Assembly: GCF_025698545.1 (NCBI RefSeq)
Contig: NC_068571.1
Location: 32,893,733 to 32,957,732, forward strand
Direction: 5' to 3'
Length of the DNA: 64,000 bases
From: Gossypium raimondii
Lineage: Eukaryota > Streptophyta > Magnoliopsida > Malvales > Malvaceae
Shown: piece after piece, positions 50,481 to 61,635 of the stretch
Layout: each line of letters starts with the position of its first letter
Position numbering within the stretch: the stretch's first letter is position 1
The notes under the pieces: generated by a model
Databases searched by the model: none
Seen by the model: the letters and a program-made list of their open reading frames with translations, nothing else
Told to the model about the DNA's origin: nothing
Program-made: the position numbers and the translations under genes

Positions 50481-51205
50481 CCCACGTTCCATATTTATCA
50501 ATCCTTACAATGCCAATGAGAGGATATCGTTAACTCTTTAATCAAGTTATGAATTTCATTGTTGCTAGTAAAGCCATGCCATACACTAGTCATGTACCCA
50601 ACATATCGGCTATGGGCTCGATCATTTTTAGAGTATAAGCCTTCACTTATATCAAAGCACATGAGTTATATACGCATGGTCAATGACTAACTCAGGATTT
50701 AGGTAAATCACACCATGAACATCACTAATGAATTAATTCACAAAGGGATTCAGAATTAATTCATCTTGGGTCCAGTCCAATGTATCATTCTTCCAATGAA
50801 TACATCTATGTCTCTATCCATTGAGTCAACTGCTCCGATAGCCAAGACTAGCCATCTCCCCAATTAGAATTGTATACAACATAATAATCCTTCTAAGTAT
50901 TTGAATCGAACACTCACTTTGATTCTTTTACAAGATTACGAACTCGTTTAGATTATCTACTGAAGTAAGTTGTCTTTCTCGCAATGTAAACATCCTTACA
51001 GTGCCACTTATCATCTGTTTGAACTTAGACAATCAATGAGCTAATATTTGCTTGTCACAATTTCGTTATACATACAAAACATGAAAGACGGAAATGCAAA
51101 AGACATAATAGTGAAATGTGAAATTAACTTTATTTATTTATTTATTCATCGTTCAAATACATAGAAAATTACATGTTTACTATAATATGGACACATTTCC
51201 CAACA

Positions 51206-51600
51206 AAAAGACCTTTAGCTTATGTTTGTCTTCCATTGCTCCATTGTCATGACATTGAACTTCGCAGGGGACTTATTTGGTTTCGAAATGTGATGTTGCG
51301 ACACTGCATGTTAGTGTCGCGACGCTAGTGTTTTCTTTGGTGTTCTTGGCCTAGAAACAGTATTCCACACACAAAATTGACTTGTCAATCCTTTTATAGG
51401 CCCGTATTGGCCCATTAGGTCATTACATCACCAAAATATACGTAAAAATGTTTATTTTACTAAAATTCAATATAAACTACTATAAATGGAAAACATAACA
51501 AAATAATATAAAACGACTTGAAAGTAAGCTCATTAAGTGTCGAAAAGACTCTAATTTGTCACAATGTTGTGACAAATCATATATATTATAACAAATATCA
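51206..51600. other. Spacer right of the nest
   Basis: No gene is seen. A GTCGCGACGCTAGTG-like phrase near 51320 recurs in inverted form nearby (GTTGCGACACTGCATGTTAGTGTCGCGAC), giving a possible small stem. Confidence 0.35.
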
Positions 51601-53960
51601 TATTGAGATTATAGATGAGAAGACAGTTGATTTCAGATATTACATCTATTATATTGGGTAATAATTTTGTGTTGGAAAATTACCATCTCTCCTCTAGTTT
51701 GTACTACGGTTAAATATCATGAGATGATAAACTAGAAGTTTACATTGGTATTATCGAATCATGTGCATAGTAAATTGGAAGTTTACTAGTCCAAGTATAC
51801 TAACTAGTTGGCATGATTAGTTAGACTATCTTGATCTATAATAATATGGAAAAATGAAATTTTACATGGAAGTTTATTAAAACACCTAAAGATTCTTTAT
51901 TTTAAAGATTTTTTGAGTGCTACTTATTCTCAAAGAATATGAATTATTAGAATCTCACTAACAAAAGTTGAGATTGAATCCCTAGCATTTTTGAAAGAAA
52001 TATGAGCTCATTTATCCAACAAGTGGATGTTTTGATATAACTTTGTTAGACGCATCTACAAGTTAATCACATGTGAGTTATTAACTTACAACATGTAATT
52101 TGTGAGATTACTTGTTTAATGATTTGATTACAAACAAAACTTTTATATTATGCAATCGAGACAATTCTTGCCAATGTTGGTGAGTTTATTTCTCAGGCTT
52201 TCAATGATTATTGAATGCTAGATTGCTAGTGCGAGTAACTATTGCAAAAGTGTGTTGTTTATACGTATAAAATGGTTTAGCAGAATTTATGAAGTAAATG
52301 CCTCCAGCTAGAAGCTAAAACATATCTTTTAAGAACAAAACTTTTTGTATATATATGTATAATGATATTAAATCTTATATGAATCGACATTCGTACACAT
52401 CATGTCAATAAGTTGTAATAAATGCGCCCTATTACAATTGACTTTTAGTCAAGAGCCAAATACAACCCATTTTAGAATTTTTGAATGTGCAGTATATTTT
52501 CAAGTTGCTCTACCTATGCACAAAATGGGCATTCAAAGAAATTTTGGATATATATTAATTATGAATCTTCTTTTTATTATTAGATGTTTTGAACAAATCG
52601 AAGATTTAATTATGATATAAGTTTATTATTATTTTGATTTGACAGTTTACCCGACATTAGGGGAGAGAAATAATAGTTGAATGAAATAATTACTTAGAAT
52701 AAATTATCATTATTTAGATCCTCATAGAAAGTAATTTGAACTAGAATTTTAAAAAGAGTAATTAACTTTATTTCAAGTTAAGCGTCAAATGTTATTTACT
52801 AACCTAATGAGAATAATCAAGTATCATATACTAGCTAATGTGTTGAAGTCCCAGTAGGGCAACCTATTAGAATAAATGAAAGTAATTCATGCTTGAAGCA
52901 TGGTAGATTAATTGGTTTCAAAGATGAAAATTCTCGTAAAAGAAAATAATAAATCAAGATAGTCATATAATGGAGACAGTGCTCCCAAAGAGACCCAAAA
53001 CATAACTAATTATTAAAAGTTCAGAAGAGATTCAGGTACCTGAAGATGGAAATAGTGAAAAATAAAGAGATCTCAATAATTTATACGAGAAAATGTGGAA
53101 CCGATAATGAAATGTGTCAGCAATGGTTTTTGTATGCAATAGTACTTTTGAAATAATGAGGATCTTGAATAAATTTATCAAGAATTATAGACATGGAATA
53201 AATTAGCCAAAATGGAAAGACGCAATGTAAGTAGAATTAAATTTAGAAAATTTTTAGACTAGTGGTCCAAACATCTAAAGGTATAAGACCAGTGGGGGTA
53301 CAAATGTGTAGTTTTTTGAAAACTTGCTGAGTCTTGAAATGGCATTAATTATGAAAGATATTTCTTTGTGGTAGATGCATCTAGTGTTTCATGACATATT
53401 TTGACATGCGTCTAATGATTGTTGTTACACCTATCATATGAATCACTATATAGTGAAGTTTTTGTTAAAATCCTTGAATGATTTAGAATGCTAGAAGCAT
53501 ATAGAAATTCTCAGGAAATTGTTCAATATGTTTGCATAAACATTTATATGAATTGAAATGATTTGAATATATGTGGTAAATTTAACTTAGTGAATAGTTA
53601 TTGAAGGAAGATTATAAAATGATCTAAAATACACATGTATTTTTAGAAGGGTCGTGATTAAAGTTTGTTATGATTATTTTTGGAACTCCTAAAGAGATCA
53701 AAATATATTTCCCCAAAACTCTTCCTCACTCATGACATTCAAAAGAGTGATGATATAAACGTTTATCAAACTTCGTTTGAGTGATCATTTGAAAAGCTAG
53801 TATTCAAGATTGAATATGTAGAATATGCAATATTATGTGATGTTGTCATGAGGAGTAAATACACGTTGTACTATTTTTCCCTTAATCGAGATTTTGTCCC
53901 ACCGGGTTTCCTAGTAAGATTTTTAATGAGGCAATATGTTATGCGTATTATAGATGTGTG
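51600..53960 (+). pseudogene. Decayed Ty1/copia pol (integrase to reverse transcriptase/RNase H)
   Basis: Readable pieces in changing frames resemble plant copia pol: an integrase piece near 52165-52290, an integrase C-terminal piece at 52430-52600 (THFRIFECAVYFQ in the track's frame), the downstream FDLTVYPTLG phrase near 52635, and an RNase H end near 53835-53930 (CDVVMRS-like wording). No piece exceeds about 70 codons. No gag and no 5' LTR are visible. Confidence 0.7.
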
Positions 53961-54041
53961 TACTTTTTTTCCTTCACAATAATTTTATTTTAGTAAAGTT
54001 TTAACGAGACACATATCTACCAATGGACATCTAAGGAATAG

Positions 54042-54270
54042 TGTTATAAATATTTTATTATTAAGTGAATGTCCATCAATATCAAGATAAGTTTGATAGA
54101 CTTTAGGACTCTAATAGTCATTAAAAGTGGAATTTTATTTCATTTATACTTATTATGCCTATAAAATAGACTCTTAAAAATCATTATAAACATTCCTATT
54201 TGATTAATAAAATTACCTTCTCCCATTTTCTTTGTTTTCCAGTCTTTTACTCTTTCTTTATTTCATAACA
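54042..54270 (+). mobile_element. 3' LTR of the decayed copia element
   Basis: It starts TGTTATAAATATT and ends TTTCATAACA, a six-base inverted TGTTAT/ATAACA terminus. It contains a TATA-like CCTATAAAATAGAC near 54162. It follows the pol remnant by under 100 bases, where a 3' LTR should be. Confidence 0.65.
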
Positions 54271-54295
54271 TATATATATATATATATATATATAT
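54269..54295. repeat. (AT)n microsatellite
   Basis: A pure AT run begins at the end of the copia LTR. It hides any target duplication. Confidence 0.85.
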
Positions 54296-54698
54296 CTTTT
54301 AACTTATGCTTTTACTAAACTAATTTTAGAAAATTATATACTAGAATATGTATATAAGAATCTTAATTTATACGAGGCCTATATGATATATGTTGAATGG
54401 GTTTTATCTTTTTGGGCTGGGCCACGGCCTGGTTTTTTAAATATTATTTTTTATATAACATTTTTAAAGGTTTGATATCTATGTTTACCCTGTAATTTTA
54501 AATTTGATAAACGAATTAATCATAATCGAAAATTTTGGGAAACCCACATATAGGCATTGAAGCAATTTCTTTTGGATCATAATATATCCATTCCTCAACC
54601 TGATCCAATAAAAAAGTTTGTCAACCTCAAACTGCATTAAAAACGAAACAGAGGAAGCAAAACCCACGTAGTGCTGTGGGTGTTTTGCTAATTATACT
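54296..54698. other. Spacer between two elements
   Basis: No gene is supported. The short minus-strand frame at 54485-54667 has no domain. Confidence 0.45.
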
Positions 54699-57600
54699 TG
54701 TCGAAACCACTTTTTTGTAAGTTTGAAAGTGGGGATCGACTTTAAAAATAAAATGAGAGTCGCCACCGATCTTTTATTAAGGTGTGATCGGTTCACCATT
54801 AAAAATAAATTTTAGGTCTGCGAGATTTGAGAAAATAGGTCCGGGAGTCGGTTACGCACGAGGAAGGGTTAGAACCCTCGTAACGCCCAAAATTGATACC
54901 GAATCGATTGTTTAATGTCTTAGTGTCGAAACTTTAAAAAGATTTTAAAATACAATCCTTTGAAAAGAAAATTTAAGTAAAATGAATTAGACGGTGAGAT
55001 TCACCTATTTCAAAGAAATAAATCGTCACACTCAGTAAGTTAAAGTGCAACATTTTAAATCCTCAAAAATAAATTTATCTCTTGACTTTTAAAACCTATG
55101 CATTTCGAGAAGGATATCCAATTATTTGGTTCAAACGGCAAATTAAAATCCAATAAGTTAGGGTTTAATTTTCCGAAATTCTGAAACATCAAATATTGCC
55201 TTTATTTTAAAATTAGGATAACAGAATGTCACATCCGGTAAGTTAGGATCCGACATTTTGAAATCCTAAATGCTTAGTTTTAAAACTGTATGGTTTTAAT
55301 TAAAAAACATATAGCTACCTAAATTCATCGAGAAAAATTGGAACCCAGTAAGTTAGGGCACAATTCTCTCGAGAATTATAAATGCTAGATTTTTATTGTG
55401 AGATAGAATGATTGTTGTGCTTTAATAAAATACAATTTTTACAAATGAAACATGATTGAATAGCAATACATAAGGTAAAAGACACAATTGCAATCTAAAT
55501 ACCTATTGAGGAATAATAAACAAAGGATGAATTCAAGCAAAATGGCTACAACAATTTTTTATCATATTAGGCAAATATTAATCCTAATTGTCAAATATCA
55601 AATGAATTAAATATAACAACATTTATTAATAACCACATTTTAAGCTAAAATATTTACACACAAACTTAAAATGGACTTGAAACAAAATAAAACAACATTG
55701 AATAATTGTATTTAAAATGAATTTAAAACAAGTAATATACCTTTATCAATTTAACATAGATAGTATATACAAAAAAATATATAATGCATATATATATATA
55801 TATATATCAAAAAATGAGATAATTATATACAAAAGTGAATTTTAGAAGAAGTAAATTACATATAAATAAAATCCATTTAAAGTACATTTGTTAAACATGT
55901 TAAAAACATTTGAAATCAATAATAATATCTAATATCAAAACATTATCTTATTTTTTAAAAAATTAATAATTTATGGGTACAAGAATAATAGCCTTATATA
56001 TAAAAAATATATTATCACATAAATATTTGATATAAAAATATTCAAAAGGTAAATTTTAAAATGGAGATAAAACATTAAAATATATATAAAGATTTTATCC
56101 AATCTTCATAAAATATATGTATATTAATAAATGATGAATTAAATAATAATAATATATCAAAAATTTTAAAAAGATATAAGGGATAAAAGACTAATGTATC
56201 ATAAATTTAAATTACATTAATAACAATTTAAATAATAATATATTGTATTTTAAAATTGTATTAATAATAAGTTTTAAAAAAATATCAAACTTAAAGATTA
56301 AAATAATGTTGGAAATAACTATATCAAAATAATAATGAAATATATTTAACCATAAATAAATAAAGATTAAATTACAACTAGAATTAAAAACGAACTAAAT
56401 TATTAATCTAGTTAAATCTAAGGGACCAAAACGAAAATTAAACGCAAAGGTTCGAGCATTCAAGTCCAAACAATGGAAACGACGTCGCTTAACAGAGGGC
56501 TTAAATGCAATCGAAGTTAAATGCACAGTATAAATTAAAAAATACAGAAGAAAACTGAATTGAAACAGCACCCAGATGAAGAAGGGCATACAGTGCAAAT
56601 AGACCATAGGGCATAAACGTGCGGATCCTTCCCTCGGGTTGGGTCACCGCGCGGATCTATGCCTATAAACGACACCGTTTTGAAGCCATGGCCTTGGCTC
56701 CAAACGACGCCGTTCCCTGCATTGCCTATAAACTAAAAATAGACCCTAAGTATCAGCAGCCTTTTTTTGATGGAAAAACCTAAACAGAGGAGGACCCCCC
56801 ATGCGCCGCTTCAGCATTGGAGTCCCCAACTATCTAGTTCCGATCGGAACCACGAGGGATTCGAAGGCGGGTTTAACCAGGTACGGGCTCCCCCCTTTCT
56901 CTTTTTTATTCTTAAAAAAATTAAAAGAAACTCTAGGCCCCTTGCTCGTGGCTGCGCCGCTCTATGAATCGACCGTTCAAGGCCTCTCCGAACCTAGCCC
57001 ACACTCCGATGACGACGGAGAGAGCAAGGATCCAGCCACAGGGTAACTTCTCTCATCTAATCTCCGCTTTTTATTCTTTTATTCAAAAATGAACCAAACA
57101 CAGAAAAGAAAACCGAAAAAGAAAAAGGGAAAAAGAAGACAAAAGAAGCCAAAGAACGATTCAAAAATCACCTTTTTTGATTTTTTGTATTGATTTTTTG
57201 ATACAATATGCGTGTGTCCTCCTTCACAGATTCTGAAAAACGGCTTTATATAGCCGAAAATAAAGATGAAAAAGAAAATCAAAATAATCTGAAATTTTTC
57301 TTTTTTACAACTGCTATTTTTGTTTTCTTTTGGTGCTGCGTTGTTTGCTTTTTTTCGTTTGTTGCAGGCGTACGGAGCAGTGGATGTGTGCGTACGGAAG
57401 CTCGCGCGAGTGGCAGTGGCGCGCATGCAAGGCCAGAGGCTAATTGCGGCTTGATGGCTTGCTGGAGCGGCAGCTGAGGCGTGTGGAGGCATCGTGCGTG
57501 TGCGAAGGAGAGCAGAGAGGCGCTACTGTTGCGGCGCTGGGAGCCATGCTGCTAGGGTTTCTTTGAACCCGTTTTGGGCTTGTATTGGGCTAATGGTTTG

Positions 57601-57906
57601 GGTTTAGTTAGTATTTGGGTAGTGATTTGGGCTATGTATTTGGGTATAGGTTTTAGATGTAAATGGACATTAATTGGACTTATTATTTTTGGTTTTTCAT
57701 TATCTATCGGGCCGGGCAATATTGAGCCATTACAAAACTGGTTTTTTTTCATTTTGGGGGTGTCTTTCTCCCTTTGTATTTTCTGGTCTGGATTGCAATG
57801 GTGTGTGCTTCATAAGGGAACTGATGCGTGAGTCTATTTTTGAATATATATTATATACTTAAAAATGAGTATGGCAAAGCCTTAAGCCTATTTTCAAAGG
57901 GTGACA
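54699..57906. mobile_element. Probable solo LTR of another family (3.2 kb)
   Basis: It starts TGTCGAAACCAC and ends AAAGGGTGACA, giving TGTC/GACA ends. Its first 200 bases contain a phrase widespread in plant gypsy LTRs (GAGTCGCCACCGATCTTTTA, then ACCCTCGTAACGCCC). The flanking five bases (ATACT and CCATC) do not match, so there is no target duplication and the right end is uncertain. Repeated phrases such as AGTAAGTTAGGATCC and AGTAAGTTAGGGCAC occur in the first 700 bases. No coding domain is present. The short open frames near 56767-57477 are probably chance. Confidence 0.55.
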
Positions 57907-58106
57907 CCATCCCTACCCATAAGTCTGGGTTTAGTACATAAATCTTAGATACAATATAAATACAGAAACATTTGCTTATATTCTAAGTACATATCGATAT
58001 ATTAGTGAGCTTTAGTCATTTATTTAATAAGCTTAAGATGAATGCTTCCCATGTCCATAATAATATAACAAGGGCAGCCTCTCTAATTTTCAACTTGAAC
58101 TGAAAT
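57907..58106. other. 3' region of the HAD gene
   Basis: Probably holds the 3' UTR of the minus-strand phosphatase. No other feature is seen. Confidence 0.45.
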
Positions 58107-59507
58107 CTAAGCAAGGACCACGGTTTCAACAGCAGCTGCTTGGATAACTTGTTCCATCTGCTCCTCATCGCCATCCCATATCTCAGGTATTGCTTCTTTG
58201 ATGTTGTGGATGCTACGCAAGGCATGATCTGCACCTGGCACCAGCGCTGAGTTCCCCACCTGCCATCATATTCTCCCATGTTACCCATTGAATCGTTTAT
58301 AGGCAGCTTTCTAGATTGAAAACCAAAATATGTAGCTTACTATAACTGTGTGAAGCCCTGCTGCTTTGCCGCTAGCTATGTTTCGAGCACTATCATCAAA
58401 GAAAATCTGGAGAAAAAAGGAAAAAGAATCAAACAAAGAAAAAAACAATTGTCTGTGTTCTAATTAAGGATGGGGTTTGTACTGTTTTCTTTGGATCAAG
58501 ATTTGCGACCCGAATAGCAGCTTCGAAAGCTTCCAGCGAGGGTTTACATAGAATTGGTGACTTCAAAGCAGGTGGTTGCAGCGGAGGGTGGTTAAGTGCT
58601 TCAAAGCATATGATGCCTTCAAAACAATCTTCCAAGGCCAACCTTTTCAGAACTTGTAGCGCATGTGCCTTATCAGCATTCGTGAAGATCTAAACATAAA
58701 GAAACATCTTAGAACAGACAAGATATGTTTTCTCAATCAACTTTTTTTTTTTTTTTTGGTTTAATTGAAAGGAATTCGTACTTTCACTTACTATTTTCCG
58801 CTGTGGCATGGCAAGCAGAAGGTTCCTTAACACAGGATCTGGTCTCAGTGTTTCGTATGGCAATCTTCCATGAGCATAGGCATGAAACTCATCGTTGTCA
58901 AATTCATACCCCAGAACCTGAAATTTTGGCATTTGGGACTCTAATTTTCAGATGCATGAACGGTGGTGAATCCGTTGCTCTTTTTTTTTCTTTTTTTTTT
59001 GGCAGACAAGGGCAAAAGGGGCTAAAAAAAACCGACAAAAGAAGGGATTTAGGACAAAAGAATATTCTCAGGCACCTTTAAACCAGCCATTGTTGTTCCA
59101 TATTCCCTGTATAATTCCAAGCACATTCTTGGGACTTCACTTTCTTCAATATTCAGGTATTTCAGCATGAATTCTACCATTAAAACAAGTCAAATTGCTT
59201 GTATCATAACAAAAGAAAAAAAAAACAATCATGTATATGTTTTAGGGCCATACCTTCTATGTTCTTGCGGCAAGCCAAGTTGAAACCTGTACTGAAGGGG
59301 TATAGAGTATCATCCATGTCTGTAAATCATAATCGAAACCCAGAAATCAGAAACAGTTCTAAAAGCCTGAAAACCAGAGGATGCTTGAGCTAAAACTGTT
59401 ATATCATATGATTTTGTTCTTAATGATTAATCCTGCTACATAAATATACCAAAGAGCAAGCATTCATATTTAGCTCCAGCGGCCCTCCCAACAGTGTCCA
59501 TCTTCAT
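58107..59507 (-). CDS. HAD-superfamily phosphatase, SDT1/pyrimidine 5'-nucleotidase-like (257 aa, 7 exons)
   Basis: Exons on the minus strand are 59507-59450, 59319-59254, 59173-59076, 58917-58792, 58689-58483, 58406-58341 and 58259-58107. All are GT-AG and the phases close. The four HAD motifs are present: DMDDT (residues 20-24, nucleophile and acid/base Asp), FTNAD (motif II Thr), the Lys of CKPS (motif III) and FFDDS (motif IV acidic pair). Length and the YPFSTGFN stretch match plant homologues of yeast SDT1/PHM8, which dephosphorylate pyrimidine or other nucleoside monophosphates; the substrate here is inferred. No targeting peptide is evident. A second ATG two codons on could also serve (255 aa). 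A 5'-UTR intron is likely, with donor near 59857 and acceptor near 59518. Confidence 0.92.
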
Positions 59508-59859
59508 GACTGTACCTGTAAGAAAAAGAAAAGAAGTTCCATCAGACATAACCCTGCAGTTCTATGCATATTTAGCAGTAAAATTATAGAATCTGAAAGA
59601 GACCTAATGAACCCATCAAGAAGAGCTATGGAAGAGCAAAGACTAGAGCTTAGAGCTTAATTATATATAGACAAGATAGCCTTGTGTCTTCATTTTGAGA
59701 ATGAAAGCATATTCAGCAAATTCCACTAAGATTATGATGAAAGCAAGGCAGTCCCATTCATATTAACCACATAAACCAAGAGAGAACAGTCTCAAAAACT
59801 CTTATTAGAAGAAAACAATCAGCAAGAAAACAATTAAACATCATAGTGCAATGATACCT

Positions 59860-61044
59860 TAGAGTAATGGATGAAAAACAGCTGATGCACAATCCATAGT
59901 GGCTGATAGGACCTATTTATATGAATTATTTTAATGCGTGAGGTTGATGATGCTGAAATGGCTGAGGTGGCCAGCATATTTTCTCTGTTTTAGTAATATG
60001 ATTATGAAGTAGTTAGTCACCAAACACATAAAGATATGTGATTCTGAATTGTTAAAACCATCCTGCTTTAAGTTACCTGTCCTTTTTCTGTGATTGTTGC
60101 TGACTTGCTATACAAAATGTACTGATTTTGGACCCCAAAATAAAATAAAAATTCCGTGGGCTCCAATGCATGTTGGCCACCTCATACCTTTGTAGATGTC
60201 ACTTACACTAATAATAATAATAAAATACAATATATTGATGCATGATTTGCAATGCACTTTGCTATATCAGAGACTGAGGAATGATTTCCAAGTTGGTCTA
60301 GAATCTAGGGGAACAGAATAAGGGGCTAGAATTAGAAACATCAAAGTGGGGTTGTGAATAACTTAAGATGAGTATTATATTCCTTTTTAAAAGCATAATA
60401 GCATATAGAATAAAAAAACTTACCGGCAAATGGGTTAACCATTCACATGGAGCTTAAAAGCTATAATTTGCTTGAACTAGAAGATGTATAAATGAACTGA
60501 ATCTACCAGCTGCCATGAATAGAAATTAAATGGTAGTTTCCTAATACTAACATCAATGGCAGCAGGAGGCAATTGAAATCATTAACCAAGTATAACATGC
60601 TTCTAGATCGTGCCTTGTGACTTCAGCCAAAACCACATCAACTCTTGCTTTCAGTGTCAAACCAGTGTTATTCTTGGAGAGTGCCCTTTATTCTATCAAC
60701 CCATCTTTGCTGCCAAGATTGGTAATAAGAACCTTACCAGATAAGGTACATTCGGAATCCGATGCTAGTAGTATCGGGTATGGATATATGTTTGACAAGA
60801 ATGTTTTTTTTTTTTTTTTTGAGGAGTTATTTTTATTTAAATGTTTGAATAACTAGTTTGAAAACAAAAGGTCGACAAGATAACATGTAATGGCATAATG
60901 TTTTACGTTTGGTACTAAAAGGAAAAGATAAAAGAAAATTCAAGGGAAAAGAGTATATATGATGAATATTTTTGGGTTTATGGCACATTCCTGCATTGCT
61001 GTAAAAGGGATAGGACATGCAGCTGATCTATCTTATGTAGAGGT
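59860..61044. other. Intergenic region upstream of the HAD gene
   Basis: The left edge should hold the HAD promoter. The 79-codon plus-strand frame at 60617-60856 has no domain and runs into a poly-T stretch, so I do not call it. Confidence 0.5.
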
Positions 61045-61635
61045 ACTCGTGGGTCGGCCTAACCAAAAATTTAGGTCCGTTTGTTAAGTTTGGGTCCGGC
61101 CTGACCTAAATATGGATCTAAAATTTTATCTAAATTTAATCCGGATAAAAATGCTAAAATATAGACTCGACTCAGCCTGCTTGTATTAATTTTTTTATAT
61201 AATTTTTAAATATATATAATACATCAAAAATACTAAAAACATTAAAATAAATATGTCCCAACAAATTGAAAATAAAATTTAAAAAATACATATACTTAAA
61301 TAACACTAACATAGATGCAACTTAACAAGCAAATGCCTCTAAAATAATAACAAAATTAACAATTGACAAAATAGTAGTAACATAATAGTGAAATGGTAGC
61401 AAAATAAAGAGAAAATAATAAGAAAAATAGCATTAAAACAATAAATAAAAAATAGCAGTTTTTTTGTTATTTTGTGAATTCAAGCGGGTATAATGTAATG
61501 GCATAATGTTTTACTTGAGGCTTAACCCATTTTCTAAACGAGCTTTATTTTTTGTCCAAACTCATTATTTGAGCCTATACTTTTACTCAAACCTTCTCAT
61601 TTTTCGAACGAGTCCGACTCGGCCCATGAGAAGGT
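61045..61635. repeat. Dispersed repeat, copy 2 (probable non-autonomous TIR element)
   Basis: The left end CTCGTGGGTCGGCCT and the right end GACTCGGCCCATGAG are imperfect inverted repeats. AGGTA stands next to both ends, a possible 5-bp target duplication. The interior matches 30606-31112. It has no coding capacity. Confidence 0.65.

Larger units (their letters stand above)
38200..51205 (-). mobile_element. Outer layer of the nest: minus-strand copia-type LTR
   Basis: Read on the minus strand, the right end at 51205 begins TGTTGGGAAATGTGTCC. A TATA-like TATATAAATAG lies at 38573-38583. The two parts (38200-39505 and 50481-51205) are the flanks of a perfect CCCAC target duplication, so they were once continuous. 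They contain no coding domain. I could not find the left terminus or a target duplication for this layer, so 38200 is approximate. Confidence 0.5.

Noticed and set aside
57079-57492. 137-codon minus-strand frame and overlapping plus-strand frames in a G+C-richer stretch
   Set aside because: They lie inside the LTR-like block, have Lys/Phe simple-sequence runs and no domain.
60617-60856. 79-codon plus-strand frame upstream of the HAD gene
   Set aside because: No domain, no convincing gene context, and the end is encoded by a poly-T run.
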